From Selaginella tamariscina (taxonomy: Eukaryota; Streptophyta; Lycopodiopsida; Selaginellales; Selaginellaceae): a DNA stretch of 64,000 nucleotides. The translations under genes and the position numbers were made by a program. This document shows, piece by piece, positions 11,921 to 25,520 of this stretch. The stretch lies in the NCBI GenBank assembly GCA_003024785.1, contig PUQB01000516.1:37501-101500 (forward strand), read 5' to 3'. A model generated the notes under the pieces. The model saw only the letters and a program-made list of their open reading frames with translations. It was not told the DNA's origin and ran no database searches. Positions within the stretch are counted from its first letter, which is position 1. Every line of letters starts with the position of its first letter.

Positions 11921-14900
11921 ATGAAGGAGATGGATCAATCTCGTGCCTTCATGAGGGATGTGAGGCGCGTCATTGTTAAGGTATTCTTATCATTTTCTGA
12001 AGAAATTTATGAAATCTCTCACAATTATCTTGTTCTTGATGATTTCTTATGAAAACATTCTAGAATTTGATGGAAAAATCTGGCTGTTCTTGATGATTTC
12101 CGTTATTTCTTAGGTTGGAACATCAGTTGTTACAAGGCCGGACGGGAAGCTTGCTGTCGGGCGTCTTGGTGCCCTTTGTGAGCAGGTCAGTAGGTTTCAT
12201 AATCTGCATTTGTCTCCTCGTTAATTTCTTCAAAATTCAAATGATAACTTTATATATATATATTGTGTGTATGGATGTGCATATATTTGGGTTTTTGCGT
12301 TTGAAGGTTAAGGATGTAATGGATGATCACACAGAGGTTATTGTGGTCACCTCTGGAGCTGTGGCGGTGGGAAGACAAAAACTGCGGCAACAACGTTTGA
12401 TGAACTCCAGGTCAAGTTTGTGAAGTTTTTATGGGTAGGCTATAGATATGTGTGTCTGTGTTAGATAGAGAGAGAGAGAGAGTCATATTGTTCAACTTGT
12501 GGAAATGTTATGTTATGTGCTTTGTTAATGTAAGTTTTCTAACAGCTTTGCGGATTTGCAAAAGCCTCAAGCAGAACTAAGTGGAAAGCATGTGCTGCTA
12601 TCGGTCAAACTGGGCTCATGGCACTGTATGATAGTATTTTTAGCCAGGTACATTTACGTAATAGTAGGCGTATATCAGTATTCTTACTTTCTTTATATGA
12701 ACATGGAACGTGCACAGCTGGATGTGTCTTCATCGCAGCTGCTTGTAACCGACAGGGATTTTATTGATCCTGATTTTAGAAAAACAACTCTGTGATACGG
12801 TTAACACTCTACTAGATCTCCGTGTTGTTCCCATCTTCAATGAGAACGATGCAATCAGTACTAGGAAAGCTCCATACAAGGTTAGTATTCGTTGCTGTGC
12901 GTGGGTGCGTGCGTGCGTGTGAATCTGCCGTATGGAGAACACCATGCCTGCCATATATATGTGTACATACTTATAATATGTGCAGTACATATTTTAAAAA
13001 CTAAACCAAATGTGTGTGTGTGTTTAGGTATCCGTTAGGCTGTGTACATCCATACCGGTTGATATGCATGAAACTATAAGCGTATATCTTTGTATATGTT
13101 TATTATTCATGTATATGCGTTCATACATTATTATATATAATACATTATATATTAATTGGTGGTAACCTCTATATCTTTGTGAATATTATATCTATATGCA
13201 CGCACACATATCGACTATTGACTATTTTTCAGGACGCTTCTGGTATATTCTGGGATAACGATAGTTTAGCAGCATTATTAGCACTGGAGTTGAAGGTGGA
13301 CTTGTTAGTCCTTTTAAGTGACGTTGAGGGTCTGTACACTGGTCACCTTCCGATCCTTCTTCCAAACTAATTACCACTTACCTTCCTTCTCATTATGAGA
13401 AAATTACCTTCGGTGAAAAATCACGGTATGGAAGAGGTGGTATGACTACAAAGGTAAACCTCTTATTATAATTAAGTTATTTCACACACACAAATTATAA
13501 TACATACAAATAGGTATTATGTAATCATGTTTGTTAATGAATGAATTTGATAATAAAGGTCACTGCTGCAAGGGAAGTTGCAGAAGCCGGAATTCCTGTG
13601 GTTATTACAAGGTACATTGTGTGTGTGCGATAGAGAGTGTGTGAGAGAGAGATCCTAATTGCCAATATGATATAGTTTAGCATGGTGTTAGATTAGTGTG
13701 GTTTTGATTAAGTACTGATGGGGCTTTGTCCAAAGTGGATATACCGTAGACGGATTTAAGAGGGTACTAAAAGGGGACACAATTGGAACTTTGTTCCATA
13801 AAGATGCTCAGCAATGGAATATTCTCAAGGAAATAGATGCTCGTCCTATGGCTGTGGCTGCAAGGGATGCTAGCCGCCGTCTTCAGGTAGAATCTTTTCA
13901 ATATTCTAATACAATTTACAATTTAGATATGCATATATATTATATAATGTATTATATCGTATATGATATATATACACACACCAATCTTTTTTCTATACGT
14001 GTAATGCGCTTCAATTTGCAGTCTCTAAGTTCTTCAGAAAGGAGGGATATTCTTTATGCAATTGCTGACGCTCTTCAAAGAAATGAGGATGCCATTCGGG
14101 CTGAGAACCAAGCTGATGTGAAAATGGCGGAAGAATCTGGCATTGCTAAGCCTTTAATTAGTAGGCTCACCTTGAAACCCGGCAAGGTAAATTAACAAAA
14201 GCCTTGTGTGTGTGTGTGTGTGCGCGCGCGCGATAACAGTTATATGTTAGGTTTTTTTTTTTATAGAAATCACATCAATACGTACAGCACAATTAAACAG
14301 AAAGCACATATAGACTTATATTTAACTAGATAGTAAATTAACATTGTGTGTTGTTTTCTTCATATGTATGCTATATGTATAAGTTCAAGCATATATTTAT
14401 CAAATTATATGCATGTCTTATTTTACCTGTATGCTTGGTCAGTGTGTACGTCTGTGTATACGAGTCATTGATGATTTGAACTATGTACACAATAGAGATG
14501 CTATAGGCATTTATATAGTACTTCATGAATGTATATGTGCACATACATTAGATATTAATCTGATGTACATTTTTAAGTATCAGTCTGTTATGACAGATAA
14601 TGGAATTGGCGAGGTCAATGCGAGCACTTGCAGACATGAAGGACCCGATTGGTAGTGTTTTGCAAAGAACTGAAGTGAGCTCATAGGAATAGCATTGTTT
14701 CTTTGTTCAGTGTTTTCTCATTTTTGTCAAACCTTTACTAGGTGGCAGATAACTTAACTGTGGACAAAACCACTTCCCCCCTCGGTGTCGTCCTTGTTAT
14801 TTTCGAATCTCGTCCCGATGCTCTCGTACAGGTACTTCTCTCTCACACACACGCACGCGCGCCATTAGCTGCTAACATTGGATTATCAGATTGCATCATT

Positions 14901-16807
14901 AACAATTAAGAGTGGAAACGGGTTATTACTTAAAGGTGGCAAAGAAGCAGCGAGGTCTAACTCTATACTACACAAGGTGTTGAATGAGTAATTAGTATAT
15001 ACAATATTCATTAATTTTATACATTTCAGTTATCTTATTTTGTTATGTAAAACAGTTGTTATTGATTTACTGTTATCTATGTAGGTGATTACTGAAGCTA
15101 TACCTTCATCAGTCGGGAAGGAGCTTATTGGCCTCGTCACATCTCGGGATGAAATTCCAGATTTACTCAAGGTATTTACCATATTTAATACAAATTAATC
15201 TATTGTATCAGTTAATCTAAGTTAACTGTTACAGCTTGATGATGTAATTGATCTCGTTATACCAAGAGGAAGCAACAAACTTGTCTCACAGATTAAGGAG
15301 AGAACTAAGATTCCGTGCTCGGGCATGCAGGTTTGTGTATAAACAAACAGTATATCGAGCGTCCATGTGTAGAGCTTCTTAAGGGATGGAGGAGGTGTTA
15401 TAAACAAATAGTATATCGAGCGTCATAAACAAACAGTATATCGAGCGTTGATATGTAGAGTTTCTAATTCTATAATTAAGGGATGTACTAATATATATGT
15501 ATACTAGTACCCTGATCCCTTCCCCAAAACCAGGATATCGTTAATATAGAACACTCCATTGGAGGTGTATGTCATGTATATGTCGACAAAGCAGCTCGTT
15601 TGGACATTGCCACAAAGATTGTGCTGGATTCTAAAGTTGATTATCCAGCTGCCTGCAACGCCATGGTGTGTGTATACATAAACAGTATATACATATAAAG
15701 ATATCCATATGTACACGGGTACGTTTATGTGATATACATATCTTGATTCTTCCAATGCGGAAACCTTACTCGTACACGAAGCACTCGTTGACTCAGGCGG
15801 TCTTGAAACACTCACATCTGCTTTGAAATCTGCAGGTGATTTCATTTAATTATATATGAAGTACGTAGTAATGTAATTACTAGTGACTTATATATATAAT
15901 ATGCTTTGCAGGTGTCACGTTATATGGCGGTGAAAGAGCGGCAAAATTGCTAAAGATTGAAAAGACGACTAATTACCATCATGAGTACAGTGCGTTGGCA
16001 TGCACTGTGGAAGTTGTACGTGACGTACAAGCTGCGATTAATCACATTCATGAATATGGGAGGTAATATGTCCATTCTAATATATATATGTATGCATATG
16101 GGATGTGTGTGAAATTCTTATGAATTTTGTCTAACAGTGCACATACCGATTGCATTGTAACTGAAGATAAGGAAGCTGCGGAACTCTTTTTAAAAACAAC
16201 TTGACAGGTTTGTGTTTGTGTTTGTGTGTGTGTGTCTATGTGGGAGAGAGAGAGAGCATACAGTATATTGTAAGTAGTGTGTGTATATTGGTAGGCATGT
16301 ATATAGTTTAAGTGATGTACATATATCTTTGTGCAGTGCTGCGGTATTTCACAATGCAAGTACACGGTTTTCTGATGGAACACGGTTTGGTCTTGGAGCT
16401 GAGGTACACTTAAACATAAATATTTGATCAGTATTCCGACTTACATTTACATGGAACACAGGTGGGAATTAGCACAAGCAGAATACATGCAAGAGGTCCG
16501 GTAGGCGTGGAGGGGTTGCTCACTACTCGCTGGTATATTCCTAACTAGTGCATTTTTCTATTCGCAACTCTTATATATATATTATATACATGATAGTTCA
16601 AAAATATGATAGCATGTGAGTGCGATGTAAGATGTATAGAGTTTAAAGCATCCTGTGTGTGTGTGTGTGTGTGTTGTGTAATTATTCTAGTTGAATGTTG
16701 TAATATAACACCTCTCTTTCTATACATAGATAACATAGTTTAGAGCAATTGAATGTTATAATGTATGAAGGCATTGATTAGATGTTGGCGTGTTTGTGTT
16801 TCAAAGA

Positions 16808-16850
<43 letters not shown>

Positions 16851-17065
16851 GAATTGCTATGTGTAGGTTGTTGAGGGGTGCCGGGCAAGTGGTGCAAGGG
16901 GACAGGGGAGTGGTATATACTCATAAACCGCTGGAAGTGAACGGAGTAGAGTCGGACGGCGAAGGGGAAGGATGGACAAGCATGGGTAACGGTGTGGTGG
17001 GCAAGCTCAAGAACAGGGATGGTGTAGTAGATACATCCGTTTTGAGGATGACTGCTGTTCTCTGA
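11921..17065 (+). CDS. P5CS: Delta-1-pyrroline-5-carboxylate synthase (glutamate kinase + GPR)
   Basis: Bifunctional first enzyme of proline synthesis: N-terminal glutamate 5-kinase, C-terminal gamma-glutamyl phosphate reductase. About 21 exons, first 11921-11980, last 16867-17065. Kinase markers: [51 protein letters not shown]. Reductase markers: [56 protein letters not shown], the catalytic-Cys region [30 protein letters not shown]. Apparent indels: A lost near 12585, A gained at 12780-12784 and 16192-16196, C lost at 13344. The exon at 15760 lacks an AG acceptor (tgcgg where tgcag is expected). The junction 15330/15534 gives an odd insertion where IPVLGHADG is expected. The C-terminus has a long Gly-rich extension. 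Recently inactivated copy or, more likely, uncorrected sequence. Confidence 0.92.
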
Positions 17066-17589
17066 GCTGCTTATTGTTGAGAATAATTAATTAGTAGTAG
17101 GAAATTTATTTTATTTATCTTCTTAATTCAACTCTGTGAAACAAAAAACTGGTAAAAATGTAATTTAAAAATTTGTAATTTTTTTAATTTTAATTCTATA
17201 TAATTTATATTAATTTAAATCAGTGGTGAGGTTACTGCCGTAAATGTTGTTATAAAGACAATGGTTTTTTTATATATAATTTTTTAAAGACAATAAATTA
17301 TAAATGTGTCACATTCCAAGTTAAATCTTATATTGTAAAACAATCGCAATTAATATAACTTCGAGAATATATAAATATTTATTTCTAATATTATCATAAG
17401 GATTGAACACCTTGTTTTCCTACGATGATTAATAAGTCATAGTTAACGGTGTAGATGCTTCTCAAGGAAAGGACGGCGCAGATTCCTACGGCCGTTTGAA
17501 TGCAGTGGCGTGCTGCCACGAGGCAGTCATACAAAAACTCCAACAACTCAAGTATACCACGGAGATCATTTAGGGTTTTCAATACAGTC
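17066..17589. other. Intergenic spacer P5CS - LDH
   Basis: AT-rich spacer. Its last 120 bp hold the LDH leader (ggagatcatttagggttttc, with a telo-box). No other gene visible. Confidence 0.4.
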
Positions 17590-19207
<1,618 letters not shown>

Positions 19208-21003
19208 ATATGTTATGAAAGGTATGTACATTTAATGTAACACAGTATGTGGTACATTAAATCCTAAAATAATGCTAGTCACCATATCTTTCATATTAAA
19301 ATAATGTCAATCTTAAATAATTAACTCATATAAAAGTCTTCTCTTATATATCTACTTAATTATCAAACAAGTAAACTATATATATAGTGAAGTTACTCTC
19401 TCTCTCTCTCTCAACCCATTCTACGGGGTTTTTTTGGAGCATCCGCGGGATTCTACAAAAGAATAAAAACAATAACTATATGCAAACACACACACACACA
19501 CATATATATATCATTGCTGATTGCCAATGATGGTTTAAGATGAACGATATACATGTGTGTGTTATATGTAATATAACATTTCAAATCGAACAACTTATAT
19601 ATATACATATACATACAGATATCAGTCGATACACGAGTTTCGACTACATAAATGTACACAAAGCAAATGTATATTCATATATAATTTATATACACATATT
19701 ATATATACTTGCGTCTAGTTTGAATTAAAAAGCTCAACGGATAAATGCCCTAATCTCATTTCAAACAGAGTTTTTGCGGGAAAACAAGCAGTCTGTATGG
19801 AACAGCGATTCTCGAGGCGCTTCTTCGCGGAGACAGTGACTAACAGATCAGTACGAGATTATATATTCAATTCGTTGTATTTTCCTCACATGTACAGATT
19901 TCTTTTTCCAATCCGCATTCATTACAGAAAAGCTTGCTTTGATTTCCGGTAAATCTATCACGCATTTGTGTTACTGAGAGATTCATTCAAAATCTTGTTA
20001 ATTGTATGGAAAGAGATAATTTCTTCAGAAATCCGCCAAATAAATCTTGCAATTTCTCCCTACAATCTCCGATTTCAGCGGAATACACGTTCTTTCGAGC
20101 ATATATTTGAGTTTTCTGGCTGATTCGTTGGAAATGTTGCACATCGTCATCGATTAACTCATAAGCTCCGTTTTTACAGAAAAAACATAAAACATTCTGA
20201 ATTTTAATGCAAATCTTCTTCTTGTGTCTTAGAGAGACTTGCAGAGGCAGAATACAGCTTTGTTTTATATATATATATATATATATATTTATATGTAGAA
20301 ATATGCACAGAGATGACTATGTAATCCCGAATTCAGACCTCCCGCACTAGTTAAAACTACATTTCTAACTATTAATTGTTTTAAAAAGTGAAGGTTAAAC
20401 AAGAGATGAGTATGGGTTACTCTCCTTTCTCACATTGTAATATTCTATAAGTTTATAATAAAATTGTTAATAAAAAATCTAATATCTATGAATCAGTTCT
20501 TTTACAACACTACAGTAATTACTAAATAAATTTAATAGCGTGTTAAGTTATAAAACTGCATGCATTATCGAATCCTCACAATCACTCATTTTTTTAGTTT
20601 TTAAAAGAAATAGTCCAATCCTGAATCAAAAATGATATGCTATTAAAATTTATAGTAACAACATTTTTTCTAACACCAGACATTATTACTCCAAAAACAA
20701 TACTCTTAAATATAATTTTCTAATCACTGTTTTTGTGGTAAAAAAATGAAGTTGAACAGTAGTGCCCTCTTTTAGTGAATAGTTATGTTTATTTAATATT
20801 ACCTGTACATTAATGTACATAATGGTCTCTAAGGTTTTGTTTGTAAGAGGACTAATCTGTATTTGGTAGTGAATTAGTGAAGGTTAAGTAAGATGAGAGA
20901 GAAAGAGTGTGAATTATGATATATGCTTGTGGTGGCAGGAGCAGTATTTGTAGTTCACCAATTTCCTCTAGTCAACTGCCGTTGACTGAGAGTCCGTCAG
21001 CCA
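19208..21003. other. Intergenic, no supported gene
   Basis: About 1.8 kb. 19440-19720 is microsatellite-rich. 19798-19950 holds a 52-codon reading frame beginning ATGGAACAGCGATTCTCG with Arg/Phe-rich sequence and a potential donor at 19855, but nothing around it supports a gene; it may be a leader exon. 20270-20290 is a TA tract. The rest is AT-rich and featureless. Confidence 0.35.
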
Positions 21004-21045
21004 ACTGTCGGTCAATCACTTAAGTCAGAGTGATTGACCGACAGT
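21004..21045. promoter_or_regulatory. 17-bp-arm inverted repeat with W-box cores
   Basis: Perfect arms ACTGTCGGTCAATCACT (21004-21020) and its complement (21029-21045) around an 8-nt loop. The stem extends across a bulge through GTCCG/CGGAC. A second small palindrome GTCAAC-tgcc-GTTGAC lies about 25 bp upstream (20971-20986). Together these place four TTGAC/GTCAA cores (WRKY W-box) in opposing pairs within about 80 bp. Regulatory role is inference. Confidence 0.4.
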
Positions 21046-21209
21046 CGGACCCATCCGCGGTTTGAAATTTGAAATGAAGAAATGGCTTTCGGTTTTTAAA
21101 ACATTTTTGATTTAGTGAAACAAACAAACACAGAACAGAGTCTACAGATAAACAAACACAAAAAAATAACCATCTGAAACAACACAACACACTTCAGCTT
21201 CTTGCTTGC

Positions 21210-23940
21210 AGGCATGTACTTCTCACGGTCGCTCCCTAAACGTTTGTTCCTCCCGACTGAGGTTGAGGCGGAGGCATCCGCCTGGCTTCTGTTGCCCGTC
21301 CGGGTCCATAACGTGTTGCCCAGCTCCGCACGGTAGCTTCAACTTCTACGCTGAGGGCTTTCTTAATGTCCACGACCTGTATTTGTATATCGTGTTTGCA
21401 CTTTCATCGTCGCCATCAAACTCACTATCAATATCAGAAGTTTCCTCCGGGCCACCACTAGAACATAAAGAAAGTTGAAAAAACAACGATGATAAGAAAG
21501 AAAAAAACACTTACAGTGGAGCTGCTGAACAATCTTCTTCCTCCCCTTCTTCTCCCCAATCCGGAATAGTGCCCGAGCAGCTTTAGCTTTTCCCTCCCTC
21601 TCTTGCAGCACCTTTTCTGTGCTCATACTAAGCTTGCCTCCTCTGTCGCTGTTATGGTAAATATGAACAATCTTGTGCACCCGTTCAGCGGTCATCCTGA
21701 ACAAACAACCAAAAATAAATTCAACTGACAATTCACAGCAAGATATACCTGTTACGTTTTGTTGTGTGAACATTCTTGATAGTTCCGTTCTGATGAAGAG
21801 TTGGAAGCGCACATTCCCAAAACTATGCATGCAATAGGGTGCGTGCATTCTCAAGTTCTCCCCACGGATCATCCTTCCTATCTTCCCATGAAACGGACGA
21901 ACCTTCCCTGTATTCTCCTTTGTGGTCATCCGGTTTCAGATCCCCACTCCCTGTCTGTGCCTGCTGTGGCTGTGCTTCAGCTTCAGCTCCTCCTCCTCCT
22001 TCCCCCGCGCCACGCCACTGTGCCTGTTGCCGCCCTAGCTGCTCATCACCGGACAAATCCCCTAACAGAATATTCTTCGAATAAATTTTAACTAGAAAGA
22101 AAACCTCTTGTAAAAAATATCGACTCCTTATTTTTGATATGTTAAGTATGATATGTTTATGCGATTGTCCTCATCCTCTACGATGTATTTATATATTAAT
22201 TAAGTGAATCAGAATATTACCCAATAGTGTGTAGTCTATATATCCATTAATCAAATAATTCCTACATCAAAACACACGCACGCACACGCACTAAATCCAA
22301 CTCTGTACATATTCTTGTAATAAATCCGAATAATAGCTGACCTGGTAGAAATTCAAACTTATTGCCTACTCGGGACCTGCGACATGAATCGCTACAACTG
22401 CTGCTTTCATGGTCACGCCGAGGTGTTGCAGATCTCAAGCCTGCTAAACATTCCTGCTGCATCTTCAAATGCCACTCTCCGGTCCTCTCGTCCACCATAT
22501 TAAGCAGTGCAGGCCTTGCTTATGGTGGACATTATTAGACATCCAACAATTAAAGGTAGAAATGGATTCTATAAGAACTGTACAACGTTCGCCGTGTGTA
22601 CATAGATAACACCACACAAATATGGCGACGGACATAGATATGCGCTCTCTCTCGTCTGTGAAATGATGTTTGTAGTGTATATAAAAATGTTTGCATTGAT
22701 CGCACTTTTAAACAAGAACAACGGTTGGTTACTAACCGTTTTCACGTCCCTCGGTGTATTCTTGCTCATTGTAACACGGGCTTCGTTGTTGGAGATGACC
22801 GATGCTTGCCTTTCACAGCGTTCAGGTCCGCCTCTTCACGTCAGCATCTTCCTGAAAGCTCCTTTATCGTTGCTGTCGGTAGTGCACTGTCCATATGATA
22901 AAGAGTTATAAAAGAAAAGCATGGTAAGAGAGATGATACGCTTTTGTATAGCCTGGTTCAAATGTGTTTATGTAGGTCTGTGTGCATGTGTGTTTTCTGT
23001 CTATTTGGCTATATACTTAGCTTTATTCTCGTAAACTGACTCGCAAACATACTATATGAACTGCATAATATAGTTATGAAATATGATATATAAATATAGG
23101 GCCTCCATAGATTGATGCATCGTACTGTGTATATATGGAGTCCATATATACACAGTACGATGCATCAATCTATAGCTATCCACACACACACACCCTGATG
23201 GATTTCTATAGGTGGACCTGTCGACTTGACAATAAATTGCAGCCTAGTACGAAAAGAAGGATCTATACATATATATGAACAACACACACCTGTGGGATAT
23301 CGCTGAAAGGCTGTTGAGTACAGCTTCAACGTAATCGCGAATTTCTTGTGCCATCATCCTAAGTTTTTCGTCTGGATCTACTCTTCTAGATATGACTGTG
23401 TCTTGTTGAAGATCCACAATATTGCTTCAACATAATCCTATCATAAACTTTGATAGTATTGTGTGTGTGTTGCTTGCTGTATAACTACATAAAATCCCGC
23501 TTCACTAATAACAATACAAGTTTCTACACGGTTTTTAGTTATGTATACAATGTATTACATTCAATTTTACCTTTGAGGACATTAGTTATTTTAATGGTGA
23601 GATTTGGTCCTGCAGTCCTTTTGAGTCCCTTGAGTCCTTTGATTTCGACGATGCCAGTTCTTCTGTTAACTCCTTAATCAAGCAACACAGCTTATGTTTA
23701 CCTCCTGTACCCCCCTCCCCCCACACACACACACTCTCTCACACACACGCACACGCAAAATGATACCTCCAAGTTGATAACAGCTTGGAAACGCTTATCT
23801 TCTGGTTTTTGATGTAGGCAAGCTTAAAATAGAAACGAATGAGTAAACTGATGATATAAGATACTAGCGAAGATTTCTTACTCTATTGAAGAACAAACCA
23901 CCGCTTTCTGTGCTATTTGCACTCCTCTCGAACAAATATC
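21210..23940 (-). CDS. Unrecognised multi-exon gene, coiled-coil to acidic protein
   Basis: I do not recognise the family. Probable exons, minus strand: 23940-23882, 23822-23767, 23672-23571 (acidic coiled coil, [17 protein letters not shown]), about 23423-23290 ([20 protein letters not shown], good donor), about 22840-22737 ([19 protein letters not shown]), 22514-22342 ([20 protein letters not shown]), about 22066-21750 (Gln/Gly/acidic), 21697-21519 ([20 protein letters not shown], then a Glu-run) and 21464-21360 ([16 protein letters not shown]). A basic C-terminal exon ([20 protein letters not shown]) near 21320-21210 is possible. Exons read as a coherent, mostly hydrophilic nuclear-type protein but need several one-base corrections and contain an in-frame TAG near 21834. 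Exon borders and start are approximate. Confidence 0.45.
23107..23173. repeat. 67-bp near-perfect palindrome
   Basis: Arms of 33 bp (23107-23139 and 23141-23173) are exact reverse complements around a single base at 23140. The arm starts atagattgatgcatcg. It lies in an intron of the minus-strand gene. It could be a foldback element, or a foldback error in assembly. Confidence 0.75.
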
Positions 23941-24000
23941 CTGCCAGGTGAGGATTAGAAACTCACAAAACAAAATACAATCTAGGTTTGTCTTGTAAGT

Positions 24001-24177
24001 ATGAAAAAACCAGCATTTTCTGAGGCTGAAGAAAATGCGGCAGCTGAATCAAAAGCAGCTGGAAGCGCCTCGGATCTGCGCCCTCTTTCCGCTCAAATGC
24101 TCTTTTGGGATCTAGTGGAAAAATCGCTCTTTTTCACGGACTTCATGCATAATCCGCCATTTTCTAAGGCGATCCAG
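24001..24177 (+). CDS. Possible coding exon, 59 codons, weakly supported
   Basis: ATG 24001 opens 59 codons (MKKPAFSEAEENAAAESKAA...) ending exactly at CAG|GTAAGG, a strong donor. Composition is Ala/Glu/Ser-rich then hydrophobic (MLFWDLVEKSLFF). No matching downstream exon is evident and it is not in phase with the gene starting at 24332. It may instead be the leader of the divergent minus-strand gene read on the wrong strand. Confidence 0.25.
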
Positions 24178-24331
24178 GTAAGGAAATAATTCCGCCGAAG
24201 AGACCTGTGATCGAAAACATTCGCGCCCTTCACCTAATTTGAAATTTTTTGCTATGAAGCCTCTGCCGTCGGATAGAAAAAGGATTTATTAGGGTTATTG
24301 TTTTCAACTAGAAATTGCCCTAGCAGTAGCT

Positions 24332-24561
24332 ATGGCAGATAAGAAGAATCTTCACGATTTGATGAAGGAAGTAACGCTCAAGTGGACCAGGCCAGCGTGT
24401 CAGAGGGTGTTTCCAGATGTACCCCTTCCAGAAATGGAGTGCGAAGTGAGTATACAATCTGGGGTTTTCCATATTCTATATACTTCTTATTATTTTTTAC
24501 TAGGTCCATGCCAAACCTCTTCCGACTGTGACCTCAAATTCATTCCTTGCAGCTATCCAAG
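24332..24561 (+). CDS. 5' end of an unrecognised gene, two exons seen
   Basis: Exon 1 24332-24445 starts at ATG 24332 and encodes 38 residues (MADKKNLHDLMKEVTLKW...). Exon 2 24504-24561 continues in phase (VHAKPLPTVTSNSFLAAIQ). Splice sites are GTGAGT/TACTAG and GTAGTT. Both exons read cleanly and look like a conserved Pro/Val-rich protein, but I cannot name it. No further exon is visible before the AT-rich and repetitive block, so the gene either has a huge intron full of transposon remains or was cut by insertion. Confidence 0.5.
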
Positions 24562-24599
24562 GTAGTTATATTAATACATAAAAATTGAATTTATTTAAG

Positions 24600-24634
24600 G
24601 GAAAATAACATCATTATAATCAAATCTGTCTTTT

Positions 24635-24667
<33 letters not shown>

Positions 24668-25104
24668 TATATATATAAAGTTTTAAACTTCAATTTCTAA
24701 ACTTACTAATTAATCTACAATTCATACTCCACTTAAACCATTTAAAATTTATTTACTAAAATTTGCTTTTTTAATTTATTTATTTTTATTAGTTTCATTA
24801 TATTTCCAACACAAATAAGTAAAATAATAACAGGATTGGATTTACATAAATAAAAACATATATTAAACATTGTTAGAAATTTAAATTTTGTTTCCTTTCT
24901 AAGATTTTTTATATATAAAGATTAAAATCTTAAATGTTGAATTCTATCTTGTTATATTTTTGATTATTAAGCATATTCTAGTTTCTGAACTGTGTTGAAG
25001 TTTATTAATGGTTAATAAAATGGATTTTAGGGATATATATATGTGTGTAATGTTTGCTTTATTTTATTCTCGAACTCGTTCATATAGCAATCAAACTTAT
25101 TGGT
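24600..25104. other. AT-rich stretch with a (TA)n tract
   Basis: Very AT-rich, TA dinucleotide run at about 24637-24680, no coding potential. Probably intron of, or spacer after, the truncated gene at 24332. Confidence 0.4.
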
Positions 25105-25120
25105 TACAGAGGTTACGATG

Positions 25121-25520
25121 ACTAAGGTATAACTTGACCACTCAAACTCTTATGAGTTAGTCATGGTTCAAGACACTCCTTAACACCTAAAGGGGTTGTA
25201 CTCCTTGATGAAGATGATTCCTCAATAGACAAGTCACTATACCTTGGCTTTGTCGCAGGGGTATGTGCAAGACATGTCTCCTTAGCGAGGTTGGGGCATG
25301 AGTCTATTTAAGTTTTTTAAGATAGGATCCTAAAGTCTACTTTGGTTATTCTCTTGGTCATTATAAGGGACTTAGGGTAAGGCTCTAAGTCTACAACCTC
25401 ATCTTAGTCAGACTCTTAGGGTCACTGTAGAAGACTTAGTGTTACTCACACAAGGTGATGATGTCAAAGGCCACTTGACAACTACATGTTGCCAAGTGTT
25501 GACCTTTCGAGTTAAAACTT
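25121..25520 (-). repeat. LTR-like repeat, inverted copy (family B)
   Basis: Reverse complement of 27246-27664 with moderate divergence. Shared landmarks include ggtataacttgaccactcaa, gatgattcctcaat and gataggatc. Its outer end (GTTAAAACT at about 25511) corresponds to the AGAGTTTTAAC start of the right copy. Confidence 0.7.
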
